DNA from: Prochlorococcus sp. AG-363-M17
Lineage (GTDB): Bacteria; Cyanobacteriota; Cyanobacteriia; PCC-6307; Cyanobiaceae
NCBI GenBank assembly: GCA_003278365.1
Contig: QCFS01000003.1
Location: 1 to 64,000 of the forward strand
Reading direction: 5' to 3'
DNA: 64,000 nt
Part shown: positions 1 through 9,341 of the stretch, piece by piece
Position numbering within the stretch: position 1 is the stretch's first letter
Layout: each line of letters begins with the position of its first letter
The notes under the pieces: generated by a model
Databases searched by the model: none
Seen by the model: the letters and a program-made list of their open reading frames with translations, nothing else
What the model was told of the DNA's origin: nothing
Position numbers and translations under genes: made by a program

Positions 1-799
1 CTAATTGAAGCCAAGTCTCAGGAGAAATCTCTTGAGGCCTCTGATTAAGTCCTATCCCTACTTCTTCTGCAAGATTCTCAAGTTGCTTAGAAGAACAAAC
101 GCCAACAAGAGTATTTCTCAACATTTTTCTACGAGAAAAAAAAGCTTTATTCAAAAGGCTCTCAACTTGACGAGCTAAATCAGGGTGCAAACACCTCTCT
201 GATTCAAATGGTTCAATCGCAATAATTTCCGACCAAACCTTTGGTGGAGGGTCAAAACAATCTGGAGAAACTGTACAAATCCTCCTACACCTAGCCATTA
301 GCTGAAGCCTGACACTTAGCGCACTAAAGCTTCGCTCTCCTGGCACAGCTCTAATCCTTTCCGCAACTTCCTTTTGCAATAGCAATATCAACAGCCGATA
401 TCTATCTCGTGGAGGCCTATCAAGACGTCCCAATAAACGCTCCAAGAGAGGGCCCGTAATGTTGTATGGGATATTTGCCACAACCTTCGTAGCTGGTAGT
501 CCACTTACAGGAATCAGTGGAACCTTCAACACATCCCCTTCTTCCAAGCTAAAGCGTGGTTGGCCAGCAAAACGTCGTCTTAACCCTTTGACCAAATCTC
601 TATCTATTTCAACAGCATGAACAGAGGCAACATCTGAAGCCAATAATTTTTCAGTCAGAGCGCCTCTTCCCGGCCCAACCTCAAGAACCCTGTCACCTGA
701 CCTTAAGTCTGCAGCCTCAACAATTTTCTTCAGGACTGTCGAGTCCCTCAACCAATGCTGTCCAAATCTTTTTCGAGCAAAATGCTTTTTAAGAGCCAT
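1..799 (-). CDS. rsmA: 16S rRNA dimethyladenosine transferase, 3' end cut by window
   Basis: RsmA/KsgA dimethylates two adjacent adenines near the 3' end of 16S rRNA during small-subunit maturation. The minus-strand frame begins at an ATG at 797-799 (MALKKHFARKRFGQHWL) and is open to base 2, so the last few residues lie outside the window. Visible motifs are the SAM-binding LEVGPGRGALTEKL, the acidic VEIDRDL after strand 2, and the catalytic NIPYN. About 266 codons are present against a usual 270-280. It is transcribed away from the plus-strand genes that start near 923, so the two units are divergent. Confidence 0.93.
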   Translation of the reverse strand, partial: MALKKHFARKRFGQHWLRDSTVLKKIVEAADLRSGDRVLEVGPGRGALTEKLLASDVASVHAVEIDRDLVKGLRRRFAGQPRFSLEEGDVLKVPLIPVSGLPATKVVANIPYNITGPLLERLLGRLDRPPRDRYRLLILLLQKEVAERIRAVPGERSFSALSVRLQLMARCRRICTVSPDCFDPPPKVWSEIIAIEPFESERCLHPDLARQVESLLNKAFFSRRKMLRNTLVGVCSSKQLENLAEEVGIGLNQRPQEISPETWLQL

Positions 800-922
800 G
801 TCCAACCTGCTCAAGATTCACTACTACAGCCTGTAATACTTACCAGTTTCATCCAGCCTCCCACCTATGACACAATAAGAAGAACTTTTTCAGGATTTAG
901 CGTATATCTATCTGGCCGACAA

Positions 923-1219
923 ATGGTCCTATGGTCATTTAATTATTTCCATGGTTTGATGCTTACTAGCTTCGTAGCCCTAGCCTCTGCCACAATTATC
1001 TTTTTACTGTCTCTCCAACCAAGCTGGGCCGAAAGCAACTTCCCAAAACAAACTACTGACAGCTCTGACATCGATCTTCCCACATTCATAGATGAGGATA
1101 TTTTTGATGATCTACCTTTTGAGCAACGTCGCCAGGCCCTTAGAGAGGAAGTGGAACTCAGCTCCAAGAAACGAAAAACTTTCTCAGATCCTAAAAAATA
1201 CAACTTGTTAATCAGATGA
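923..1219 (+). CDS. Small secreted or membrane-anchored hypothetical protein
   Basis: No family was recognised. The frame is open from 755, but the upstream part overlaps the start of rsmA. A start at 923 or 959 places a hydrophobic stretch (LTSFVALASATIIFLLSL) at the N terminus, ending in PSWA-ES like a signal peptidase site. The rest is acidic (FIDEDIFDDLPFEQRRQALREE) with a basic tail. Its stop overlaps the next ATG as ATGA at 1216-1219, which suggests translational coupling to the downstream gene. Confidence 0.6.
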   Translation: MVLWSFNYFHGLMLTSFVALASATIIFLLSLQPSWAESNFPKQTTDSSDIDLPTFIDEDIFDDLPFEQRRQALREEVELSSKKRKTFSDPKKYNLLIR

Positions 1220-1617
1220 GTTTTGACTCCCATAGCCTTGAAAAACTACAAGAGATAAGGAGACAATTACCCAAAAAACTACCCAGTCCCAACTCCACGC
1301 GAAATACAACTTCCGATACAGAAAAACGACATATTGTTGAAACAGAGGAGAATCCCGAGAAACTCTTCAAAGAACTTATGAAGATCAGCAAAGATGGCAA
1401 CGTACCCCCACATCTCTTGACTCGATTAAAAGAAATCGAGGCCAAGTACCCTTACAAAAAGCATGTTCAGTCCACTAGCCCCGGCGAAAGCTCATCCAGA
1501 TCAACGAAAAGGTCTCAAGCAAAATCGCAAAAACACAAATCACCTGAAACCAAGAAAGAAAATCAACTTTACGTTGACTTCAAACGCCTATTATTGGAAA
1601 ACGAGGAGGAATGTTAA
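1216..1617 (+). CDS. Conserved hypothetical protein, charged and Ser/Lys-rich
   Basis: The predicted 133-residue protein opens with an amphipathic segment (LEKLQEIRRQLPKKLPSPN), has a middle helical segment (ELMKISKDGNVPPHLLTRLKEIEAKYP), a low-complexity Ser/Lys/Gln stretch at about residues 88-118, and an acidic end. No catalytic motif is visible. It is coupled to the upstream gene by the ATGA overlap and lies 17 bases before rlmH, so the three genes probably form one transcript. Confidence 0.7.
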   Translation: MSFDSHSLEKLQEIRRQLPKKLPSPNSTRNTTSDTEKRHIVETEENPEKLFKELMKISKDGNVPPHLLTRLKEIEAKYPYKKHVQSTSPGESSSRSTKRSQAKSQKHKSPETKKENQLYVDFKRLLLENEEEC

Positions 1618-1634
1618 ATCTGAATTAGAAAATT

Positions 1635-2084
1635 GTGCTTTGCCCATCTCGCTACCGCATTCTTGCTATTGGCAAAATACGAAAAACATGGGTCAAAGAT
1701 GGCTTCAATCAATACCTGAAACGCCTACCAGGACTGACTATTTCTGAACTGCGTGACAGCACTCCACAACGAGAGGAAAAAGCAATTTGGGCGGCATTAA
1801 GTCAAGACGAAATACTCGTATCACTTGCAGAAGAGGGCGAACTATTGTCATCGCTTGAGTTTGCAAACCGTCTAGACAGCTTGGGATCTCTACGGTTGGC
1901 ATTTGTAATCGGAGGAGCTGACGGCCTAACTCCCGAATTAAAATCTTCGGCAAAATGGAAATTAAGCCTATCTCCCATGACACTCCCTCATGAGCTGACT
2001 CGGCTCATATTGATCGAACAACTGTACCGAGCACACGCAATACTCCAAGGGAGTCCATACCATCGCGGCACAACCCCTGTATGA
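1635..2084 (+). CDS. rlmH: 23S rRNA pseudouridine-1915 N3-methyltransferase
   Basis: RlmH is a small SPOUT-class methyltransferase that modifies pseudouridine 1915 in helix 69 of 23S rRNA. Diagnostic segments are the N-terminal [11 protein letters not shown], the SAM-knot sequence [11 protein letters not shown] and the C-terminal [20 protein letters not shown]. The length (about 149 residues) is normal. The start is a GTG at 1635. It is the last gene of the short 923-2084 operon. A LexA-like box overlaps its stop codon. Confidence 0.93.
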   Translation: MLCPSRYRILAIGKIRKTWVKDGFNQYLKRLPGLTISELRDSTPQREEKAIWAALSQDEILVSLAEEGELLSSLEFANRLDSLGSLRLAFVIGGADGLTPELKSSAKWKLSLSPMTLPHELTRLILIEQLYRAHAILQGSPYHRGTTPV

Positions 2085-2096
2085 TACATTTGTACT
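2083..2096 (+). promoter_or_regulatory. LexA-type SOS box upstream of umuD
   Basis: GATACATTTGTACT matches the cyanobacterial LexA pattern RGTAC-N3-D-GTWCB at all but one constrained position. It lies 27 bases before the umuD ATG, where a repressor would block the promoter. The match is seen directly. The regulation is inferred from the known SOS control of umuD. Confidence 0.6.
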
Positions 2097-2123
2097 AGAC
2101 AGGGACTGGGTCGCTTTACTGTG

Positions 2124-2573
2124 ATGGTCAATGGTTCTCGAGCAAGTCGCAGTGACGAGCAGTCTTTATCAAAAGAAAACTTATCAAGAAAAAAGACAGC
2201 CACAGGGTTTCCTTCGCCTGCTGACGACTACGAGGAAATTGGCATAGACCTCAATAAAGAGTTAATCCATCACCCCACAAGCACTTTTTTCCTGCGTGCT
2301 AACGGCAACTCAATGGCAACTAGTGGGATACATGACGGAGACCTTCTAGTAGTCGATCGCAGCCTAGACCCAAAACCAGGGCAAATCGTCATTGCAGTCA
2401 TCGATGGACATTTCACAATCAAACGACTTACCCACCACATGGGAGTACTACATCTAGAAACGGACAATCTAAGCGAGAAGATAATCAACCCGTATTGCAA
2501 CGAAAACCTGCACATTTGGGGCGTTGCCGTGTATTCAATTCATTGTCTTAGAAATGGGAATCAAGCCAATTAA
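2124..2573 (+). CDS. umuD: UmuD, self-cleaving subunit of DNA polymerase V (S24 peptidase)
   Basis: UmuD undergoes RecA-assisted self-cleavage and pairs with UmuC to form an error-prone polymerase. The predicted cleavage site lies just before GFPSPADDY (about residue 28). The nucleophile is the serine of GNSM and the general base is the lysine of FTIKRL. The family core IDLN...HPTSTFFLRANGNSM...DGDLLVVD is intact. The start is taken at the ATG at 2124, although a GTG immediately precedes it. Unlike the usual umuDC operon, umuC begins about 400 bases downstream, past a gene on the opposite strand. Confidence 0.92.
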   Translation: MVNGSRASRSDEQSLSKENLSRKKTATGFPSPADDYEEIGIDLNKELIHHPTSTFFLRANGNSMATSGIHDGDLLVVDRSLDPKPGQIVIAVIDGHFTIKRLTHHMGVLHLETDNLSEKIINPYCNENLHIWGVAVYSIHCLRNGNQAN

Positions 2574-2611
2574 GAAATTCCACCCAAGCAACGAAAAGCA
2601 TTTAGTGCAAT

Positions 2612-2791
2612 CTACTCAACAGAAGACTCACGGTCGTATTCCATCCCTTTCTCATTCATCCACTGAGCCTCTGTCTTGCAATACTTAGAATGCATATTTA
2701 CGTGTATCGCTTCAATAAAGGCAAAGCAAGCGACCAAACCCACAGGAATGAACCATGAAGGCGAAGCCCAAAAATCACTTCTACGATTCAT
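2612..2791 (-). CDS. Small membrane protein between umuD and umuC
   Basis: The 59-residue frame from the ATG at 2791 has one hydrophobic segment (WFIPVGLVACFAFIEAIHV) and a charged C-terminal tail (YCKTEAQWMNEKGMEYDRESS). No family was recognised. It lies on the strand opposite umuD and umuC and fills most of the gap between them. Confidence 0.55.
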   Translation of the reverse strand: MNRRSDFWASPSWFIPVGLVACFAFIEAIHVNMHSKYCKTEAQWMNEKGMEYDRESSVE

Positions 2792-2978
2792 TATGCGAGA
2801 CAACAAAAATCATTTTTATATTCTAAATGCAAGCTTTAGGGAAGCTCGGTCAGCAGAACCTCATGCCAACAAATAACACCCTCTTCAACTTAACCAATTT
2901 CTTACTCAACCAAGGATCACAAGCCGCTATCTCGATAGTTCATTAGTACTATGATTATTGCAGTGACGTTTTCTTGCG

Positions 2979-4253
2979 ATGTCTCAGGTCACCGCCTTAA
3001 TTGATGGCAACAATTTCTACGCCTCTTGCGAGCAAAGTCTCGACCCATCCTTATCTCGCCAGCCACTGGTAGTTCTTTCCAACAATGATGGATGCATTAT
3101 TGCTCGTAGCAGTGAAGCCCGTGCACTCGGAATCCTCATGGGTACCCCATATTTCAAGATTCACCACAAGCTAGAGAAGTTACAAGTGCAGGTCCGTAGT
3201 TCTAACTACGCTCTCTACGCCGACATGAGTCAACGACTCATGTCAATCCTGGAAGCGAACTGTGAAGAGATTGAGATTTATTCTATTGACGAGGCATTTG
3301 CTCTCCTTCATCGCCCTGCCAATGGAGATCTACTCTCTTGGGCTCGTCAATTAAGAGCTCAAGTGCATCAAAGTTTGGGCATTCCAATTGCAATCGGTAT
3401 TGCCATGAACAAATGTCAGGCCAAAATTGCCAACCATACAGCCAAGAAGATAGCTTCACATTCAGGGATCTTCGACCTGGCTACCGAACAAAATACAGAT
3501 TCTTGGCTTGAAAGCATCGACATCGAAAACGTATGGGGTATTGGTCGCAAACTTGCTCAATGGTGTCGGCTACAAAACGTAAATACAGCTAGACAGTTTC
3601 GCGATATGCCAAGTGGCAAGCTGCGCGCAAAGTATGGGGTCAAGGCCATACGCCTACAACGTGAATTACTTGGAGACACCTGTATCCCACTGAGAACAAA
3701 TCCACCTCCCAAAAAAGAAACTTGCGTAAGTCGCAGCTTTAAGCGCCCAATCACTCAACTCAAGGAATTACAAGAAGCAATCTCCACCTATGTAGTTCGT
3801 GGAGGAGAGAAATTACGTCAACAAAACCAAACGACTAGAAGCTTGACCGTATTCGTACAAACAAGTTCCTTCAGCTCATCTTTCTATAGCAAATCAGCAA
3901 CAACCCAACTCAATCAACCAACTAATGACACAACAACCTTACTCAAGGCCACCATGCCACTTACAGAACAAGTTTTTCGTCCGTTTGTTCCATTCATCAA
4001 GGCAGGAATACTCATGCAAGGCCTACAAACAACTAAATACCAACAACAATACCTTTTGGCTAACTACAAGACACAAGAGCATAAAGGTAGCGAACAACTA
4101 ATGGCAACAGTTGACAAAATCAATAATCTATATGGCTCCAATACAGTTACCTGGGCCAGCTGCGGCAAAGGTACAACATGGAAGATGAGGCGGAATCGGC
4201 TAAGTCGCGCTTCCACTACCAAACTCCAAGATATTCCGATAGCGCATGCATAA
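2979..4253 (+). CDS. umuC: UmuC, Y-family translesion DNA polymerase (pol V catalytic subunit)
   Basis: UmuC copies past DNA lesions when bound to processed UmuD. The N terminus carries the Y-family palm motif LIDGNNFYASCEQ with its first catalytic aspartate, then NNDGCIIARSSEARALGI and YSIDEAF with the second acidic pair. The C-terminal little-finger region begins near residue 230. The length of 424 residues is normal. A LexA-like half-site, AGTAC at 2945-2949 followed by a poor second half, precedes the start. This suggests that umuC has its own weaker damage-inducible promoter. Confidence 0.95.
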   Translation: MSQVTALIDGNNFYASCEQSLDPSLSRQPLVVLSNNDGCIIARSSEARALGILMGTPYFKIHHKLEKLQVQVRSSNYALYADMSQRLMSILEANCEEIEIYSIDEAFALLHRPANGDLLSWARQLRAQVHQSLGIPIAIGIAMNKCQAKIANHTAKKIASHSGIFDLATEQNTDSWLESIDIENVWGIGRKLAQWCRLQNVNTARQFRDMPSGKLRAKYGVKAIRLQRELLGDTCIPLRTNPPPKKETCVSRSFKRPITQLKELQEAISTYVVRGGEKLRQQNQTTRSLTVFVQTSSFSSSFYSKSATTQLNQPTNDTTTLLKATMPLTEQVFRPFVPFIKAGILMQGLQTTKYQQQYLLANYKTQEHKGSEQLMATVDKINNLYGSNTVTWASCGKGTTWKMRRNRLSRASTTKLQDIPIAHA

Positions 4254-4351
4254 GGGAACCATAAGAGCCAAAGAAGTTGGCATAAAGCTTATAAAGTCTA
4301 AAGAATCAAGTATTAAAGCTATTTTTAAAGAAAGAACAAATTTTCTGGCCA

Positions 4352-4648
4352 CTAAAAATGCCTAATGAGTTGGATAGATTCTTCACGGACACTAGCTAAC
4401 AAAACCATATGACTACCGTGGACTTGGAGACCAGTTTGATAAGAGAGTGCTTCAGCACTAATTAAAGCGATGCCACAAGTTTCAAACAGCAAAACAGCAA
4501 TAGTTCCTACCCCACCATGCATGCATTGAAGATCTAAAGCCTGCTTAACAGCACGTTGTGCCTTGTCAGAGCCAATCTTTTCAACAAGTCGTGGCCATAG
4601 ATCATTTATATGAGCATAGGAATGAAGTTCAATCTGCAAGGTATTCAT
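4352..4648 (-). CDS. Conserved hypothetical protein
   Basis: The 98-residue frame from the ATG at 4648 (MNTLQIELHSYAHINDLWPRLVEKIGSDKAQ...) looks like a compact soluble alpha/beta protein with no clear motif. A TTG nine codons upstream is an alternative start. It is convergent with umuC and lies downstream of dnaG on the same strand, with about 200 bases between them. I could not assign a function. Confidence 0.5.
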   Translation of the reverse strand: MNTLQIELHSYAHINDLWPRLVEKIGSDKAQRAVKQALDLQCMHGGVGTIAVLLFETCGIALISAEALSYQTGLQVHGSHMVLLASVREESIQLIRHF

Positions 4649-4857
4649 TAGTAACCAAAGTAGGAAGAGAGGCAAAGACGGAAGTGGTCTAGGACAATTG
4701 CTATAAGTTATGAGTGCTGAGAGGTTATTTGTTATCAGGAAGCCTCAATAATTAGAGTGTCTATATAGCCCTAGAGAAAGCCAGAAGAGCGAAGCTCCAT
4801 AATAGTGGTGAGAAATAAAAAATCGAAGTTGTCTAATCAATAGAAGCAAAACAATAA

Positions 4858-6912
4858 TCAAGCCGAAAGAAATTCATCATCAGAAAAACCAGCGCAACGT
4901 TGCTGATCCAGATGAATTATATGTTTACGTTCGGTGTAATAGAGTTCTTGATAATGCAATGCATCTGCATTCAATTCCTGAAACATATTGTCTATTCGAT
5001 CTTCCATATTTACTGACTCAATCGGTTGCTGCCGTTCCTTCTCAATTAGGTCTGCTATACAACGTTCAAGAGTTTCAAGCCTTTGACCACCCCAAGCCTC
5101 CAAAAGATGTCTACAACGTCTAAGACTCTTTTGACGCTCTAACACTGCTGCAGCTCCTCGAAGCTGGAGCATAGGTTTTGATAAAGCTGCAAGTTGTACT
5201 TCTCCAGGTTTAAGAAGTGGAGTGAGGCAAGACAAAAGAGAATTGTCGTCAATCACAAATTGATCATTCAGCAGACTTGGCAAATCAAGTTCACCCAGGT
5301 CCTCACCAGAATCGGTTCCTCGAATTATTGCTTCCAAACGTGCAGCACCAATATTTGTTTCTTCTAGATCTGTAATTGCAGCCCATAACAAACGATGATG
5401 CTGCAAAGTAAAGTCTTCCAACTCTCTTCGTCTTAGTTCCCTTCGAATTGCAAATCGATGCGTAGGGCAGTGAAGATATAAGCGAAGGATTTCCGCCTCA
5501 CTACGTTCGCTTTGTGTCTCCTCTTCAGCGTTCTTATAACGACTTGATCGGCCGTGCCAACGTTGACCCTTGACTTGTTGGCGAAGATCCTCCTCAAGCT
5601 GAAGTGAAAGTCGGCCTTGTCCACCACTTAATCTTTCAGAAACCTTTTGTAAGTAATGAGTACGGACTGCGGTTTGAGGAAGCTTCCCCAGCAATTCAAC
5701 AAGACCACTAACAACTTGTTGAAACTCATCTGCTTTCGTTAAGTCATGTCCTTGAAATAGTTGATCAATCTGCCAATCAAGCCAAAGAGGTGCCTGATCG
5801 AGTAATGCCTTGTATTCTCCTGGACTACTATTTCTAAGAAATTCGTCAGGGTCTTTCCCCGCCGGCAAATGCAGAACACGCAATTGAAGATGTCCCTGCA
5901 TTGCTAAGTGCTCAACTTCTCCAATCGCTCTATTCGCTGCACGAATTCCAGCACCATCTGAATCAAAATTAAGGACAATACGCTTAGACTCACTACATCG
6001 ACATAATTGCGTAATTTGTTGATTACTTAAAGCGGTGCCCAAAGAGGCAACTACATTATGTACTCCTGCTGCATGTAATGAAATAACATCAAAATAACCT
6101 TCTACAATAACAGCCCTATCGTCTTTTCGAATAGCACCTGCGGCCTTGTCGAGGCCAAAAAGGTGTTTACCTTTCTCAAAAATTTCTGTCTCAGGAGAAT
6201 TCAAATATTTTGGTTCCGCACCATCAAGGCTTCTACCCCCAAAGCCAATAACGCGGCCCTGACGATCATGAATAGGCACAATGATCCGGTTCCGGAAACG
6301 ATCATAAAATCCGTTCCCTCCTTTACGAGAAACGACAAGTCCTGCTGCTTCAAGTAAGTCCACAGGAAGATTTTCAACATTCTGAAGATATGTCAGTAAT
6401 CCATCCCAAGCATCAGGTGCATAGCCGATACAAAAAGTCTCAAGAGTTAGATCAGAAAGGCCACGTTTGTTACGTAGATAATCCAAAGCGAGAATACCTT
6501 TTTCACCTAACAATTGACTTCGAAACCAACCCGTCGCCAATGAAAGGACTTTGTGTAATTGATCTCTGCGTGAAAGTTGCTGCCGTAAGCGCTCCTGCTG
6601 AGGTCCCTCAATAGTTTCTATAGGTAATTGATATTTTCTTGCTAAATCAAGAATTACTTCACTAAAACTCTGCTTCTGAAACTCCATTAAGAACTTTATA
6701 GAATTCCCTCCAGCTCCACAAGAAAAACAGTAATAAAACTGCTTTGCAGGTGAAACAGTCATAGAAGGCTTACTGTCGTCATGAAACGGACAGATACCTA
6801 CAAACTCTTTACCTTTCTTCTTCAGAAGAACATGCTCACCAACAACATCAACTATGTCGGATCGCTCTTTAACAGCCTCAATGGTACGAGGATGAAATCT
6901 AGGTACAGGCAT
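4858..6912 (-). CDS. dnaG: DNA primase
   Basis: DnaG makes RNA primers for chromosome replication. From the N terminus there is a CHC2 zinc finger (CPFHDD...FYYCFSCGAGG), the primase core with EGYFDVI and the metal-binding DSDGAG and DPDEF segments of the TOPRIM fold, and a helical C-terminal region that would bind the DnaB helicase. The start is placed at the ATG at 6912 (MPVPRFHPRTIEAVKER), because the 13 residues before it do not resemble the family. The gene is divergent from the transporter at 6985, with a 72-base shared promoter region. Confidence 0.95.
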   Translation of the reverse strand: MPVPRFHPRTIEAVKERSDIVDVVGEHVLLKKKGKEFVGICPFHDDSKPSMTVSPAKQFYYCFSCGAGGNSIKFLMEFQKQSFSEVILDLARKYQLPIETIEGPQQERLRQQLSRRDQLHKVLSLATGWFRSQLLGEKGILALDYLRNKRGLSDLTLETFCIGYAPDAWDGLLTYLQNVENLPVDLLEAAGLVVSRKGGNGFYDRFRNRIIVPIHDRQGRVIGFGGRSLDGAEPKYLNSPETEIFEKGKHLFGLDKAAGAIRKDDRAVIVEGYFDVISLHAAGVHNVVASLGTALSNQQITQLCRCSESKRIVLNFDSDGAGIRAANRAIGEVEHLAMQGHLQLRVLHLPAGKDPDEFLRNSSPGEYKALLDQAPLWLDWQIDQLFQGHDLTKADEFQQVVSGLVELLGKLPQTAVRTHYLQKVSERLSGGQGRLSLQLEEDLRQQVKGQRWHGRSSRYKNAEEETQSERSEAEILRLYLHCPTHRFAIRRELRRRELEDFTLQHHRLLWAAITDLEETNIGAARLEAIIRGTDSGEDLGELDLPSLLNDQFVIDDNSLLSCLTPLLKPGEVQLAALSKPMLQLRGAAAVLERQKSLRRCRHLLEAWGGQRLETLERCIADLIEKERQQPIESVNMEDRIDNMFQELNADALHYQELYYTERKHIIHLDQQRCAGFSDDEFLSA

Positions 6913-6984
6913 CGGGATATTCTGCTTAATGCCAAGTGTTTGGTCTAGCAATCTAAGCAGGAATTAACGCTCTTCATCACCCCG

Positions 6985-7938
6985 ATGCCTCTTGAAGGAC
7001 AAAAGCGGTGGTCCAAACTCAAGTCCTTGAAACAGAACTGGCCATCAATCACTAAAAGCTCATCAATCCTCATACAAGGGAGCAGGGCTCTAATCTCAAG
7101 TGCATTAGCTTTCAGCTTGATGACAGTTTGCGTCAAGCATCTAGGCGGTCGATTACCAGTAGCGGAAATTTTATTTGCAAGAGCCTTGATAAGTCTTGCA
7201 ATTACCCAGTTCTTACTAAAAAAAGCTGGCATATCGCCCTGGGGTAAAAACAAAGGGCTCCTTTTTGTAAGGGGTCTTCTTGGAACTGGTGCCCTTTATT
7301 GTTTTTTCCACGCCCTCGCAAAGCTTCCTCTTGGTTCAGCGACTGTTCTTCAATACACATATCCAACCTTCACTGCAATCTCTGCCTGGATCATATTAAA
7401 AGAAAAAATAAGACGTCGAATAATGATTGCTGTCCTTATTGGATGGATTGGAGTCACAATAATCGCAAAGCCAGAGTGGATTACAAAAGGCGACGGTGGG
7501 CTACCACTATTCCAAGTATTTATTGCCTTAACAGGTGCATTTCTTACTGCTCTTGCATATGTTTGTGTCCGGAAATTATCAAAGACAGAGCATCCTCTAG
7601 TGATTATCTATTACTTCCCTTTGATATCTATTCCTTTATCATTCCCGCTCGTTTTGAGGAACTTAATCATTCCAAGGGGTGACGAATGGCTATGGATAAT
7701 TGCGATAGGACTACTAACTCAATTGGGACAAATGTGGATAACGAAAGGGCTCACCTTAATACCTGCCGCCAAAGCAAGTGCAATCAACTATGTCCAAGTT
7801 CTCTTTGCTACAGCATGGGGTAGCCTTCTTTTTCAAGAACCGATAGATATTGCAATCATTCTAGGAGCCTTGTTTGTGCTTATTGGAACGATGATCAGCT
7901 TGAGTGGTGGGGATTTAAGAGAAAGGAGAAGTTATTGA
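6985..7938 (+). CDS. EamA/DMT-family membrane transporter
   Basis: This drug/metabolite-transporter-type protein has about ten membrane segments arranged as two EamA repeats. The first half includes ALAKLPLGSATVLQYTYPTFTAISAWIILKE and the second GLTLIPAAKASAINYVQVLFATAWGSLLFQE. The paired glycine/proline-rich helix ends are typical of the family. The substrate cannot be read from the sequence. The first 30 or so residues are basic and may be cytoplasmic. Confidence 0.85.
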   Translation: MPLEGQKRWSKLKSLKQNWPSITKSSSILIQGSRALISSALAFSLMTVCVKHLGGRLPVAEILFARALISLAITQFLLKKAGISPWGKNKGLLFVRGLLGTGALYCFFHALAKLPLGSATVLQYTYPTFTAISAWIILKEKIRRRIMIAVLIGWIGVTIIAKPEWITKGDGGLPLFQVFIALTGAFLTALAYVCVRKLSKTEHPLVIIYYFPLISIPLSFPLVLRNLIIPRGDEWLWIIAIGLLTQLGQMWITKGLTLIPAAKASAINYVQVLFATAWGSLLFQEPIDIAIILGALFVLIGTMISLSGGDLRERRSY

Positions 7939-8115
7939 ATTCACCAGGCAAAGGCTTCAATTAAAAGGATTAGCGTATTAATACTCATCAATCAAGTCTT
8001 AACAGCTACTTGCCCAATTCTTAAAGATTGAGCAAGAATAGTGATAGGCAATTAGGTGGTTGTAATTCATGCCACTTTTCAGAAACTATCCCTCTTCATA
8101 GCAAGGAGTCAAAAC

Positions 8116-8517
8116 ATGAGATTTTTCCTTTTAGCCCTGCTAGCACTAAGCATCGCGCCACCATCCCTAGCTGAGAGTTCTCGACAACGAGGCTACTCAA
8201 CGAGCCAGACATGTACTCGAAATGAGTATCGAGAAGAGTATGTACCAGGGACACAAGCCTCACCTGGCTATGTGAAGTCTTGGAATGAGACAGTTGAATT
8301 TCCCTGCAACTCAAGCAAATCTCACACCAGTCACAGTCACAGACATGCTCAACCAGCAGATTTAGACACCAATGATTGTTCTGAAGGAACAATCATTGGT
8401 GGCCTGCTAGGGGCAGGCCTAGCAGGCATGGGGTCACGTGGAAAAGACCAGTGGCTTGCTGTCCCAGCAGGAGGAGTAGCAGGGGCAATGATTGGGTGCC
8501 AAGTAGATGGAGGCTGA
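8116..8517 (+). CDS. Secreted protein with C-terminal glycine-zipper segment
   Basis: The start at 8116 is preceded by a strong AAGGAG at 8103-8108 and gives a clean signal peptide (MRFFLLALLALSIAPPSLA). The mature part has two cysteines (QTCTRNEY and FPCNSS), a Ser/His-rich linker, and a glycine-zipper region (GTIIGGLLGAGLAGMGSRG...VPAGGVAGAMIGCQVDGG). It resembles the 17-kDa-antigen/YMGG type of cell-envelope protein. A location in the envelope is inferred. Confidence 0.75.
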   Translation: MRFFLLALLALSIAPPSLAESSRQRGYSTSQTCTRNEYREEYVPGTQASPGYVKSWNETVEFPCNSSKSHTSHSHRHAQPADLDTNDCSEGTIIGGLLGAGLAGMGSRGKDQWLAVPAGGVAGAMIGCQVDGG

Positions 8518-8613
8518 GGATAACTCAAATATCCTTTAGATTTTCTACTTCCAATTTCAATATCAATCAAAGGCGATATAACTCAAGCAAAGTATCTATA
8601 GAAAAGAAAAACC

Positions 8614-9288
8614 ATGATTGGCTGGCTTAAAGGTGAAAAGTTAGAAAGCTGGTATCAAGGCAACCGCCAAGGGGTATTAATAGATTGTGGAGGAGTTGGA
8701 TATGAAGTACAAACTTCTTCAAAAACTCTTCTAGCTCTAGACCTAAAAACAACCCTTACCCTTTGGATACACCATTTACACAGAGATGAAGGCCAGAGTC
8801 TCTTTGGGTTTCCTAGGAAAAACGAAAGGGATTTATTTCGCATTCTTTTAAGTGTTAGCGGAATAGGCCCTCAAATGGCCTTAGGGCTTTTAGAAGCCCT
8901 TGAAACAGAAGAACTTGTAAATGCGTTAATCAACTCAGACATCACAAAGCTCACACTCGCTCAAGGGGTAGGCAAAAGGACTGCAGAGAGACTTTCCATG
9001 GAATTGCACACAAAATTAATTCCATTTCAAAGTGAAGCAACTCCGCGCTCCACACAAAACGCAGAAAGGATTACACCAGATCTTTTAAACTTAGAGCGAT
9101 ATCAAGATCTGCATTCAACTTTAATTACGCTTGGATACGAAGATCTTGAGATTCGTCGAGCAATTAAATCAATAACACAAGCCAGCTCAAAAGAATTGGA
9201 TCAAAACGCTGTTGAGCAAATAAACCCAGATAATCAAGAAAGCTTGTTAAGAGCGAGTCTGCTTTGGCTTAGCAATAAAGCCGCCTAA
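8614..9288 (+). CDS. ruvA: Holliday junction DNA helicase subunit RuvA
   Basis: RuvA binds Holliday junctions and loads the RuvB motor. Domain I is the OB fold (MIGWLKG...VLIDCGGVGYEV). Domain II has helix-hairpin-helix motifs (LLSVSGIGPQMALGLLE and LAQGVGKRTAERLSMEL). The C-terminal domain III (LITLGYEDLEIRRAIKSI) contacts RuvB. At 224 residues it is slightly longer than usual. It is followed by rpsO, with about 50 bases between them. Confidence 0.95.
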   Translation: MIGWLKGEKLESWYQGNRQGVLIDCGGVGYEVQTSSKTLLALDLKTTLTLWIHHLHRDEGQSLFGFPRKNERDLFRILLSVSGIGPQMALGLLEALETEELVNALINSDITKLTLAQGVGKRTAERLSMELHTKLIPFQSEATPRSTQNAERITPDLLNLERYQDLHSTLITLGYEDLEIRRAIKSITQASSKELDQNAVEQINPDNQESLLRASLLWLSNKAA

Positions 9289-9341
9289 GGGAAGCGCTAG
9301 GAGTTAAATTATGGTGTTATTGAACAGGGTGAAAGACAAAC

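Noticed and set aside
943-1233. Minus-strand frames opposite the 923-1617 genes
   Set aside because: They mirror the plus-strand genes, which have ATGA coupling and a signal peptide. The opposite frames show no such support.
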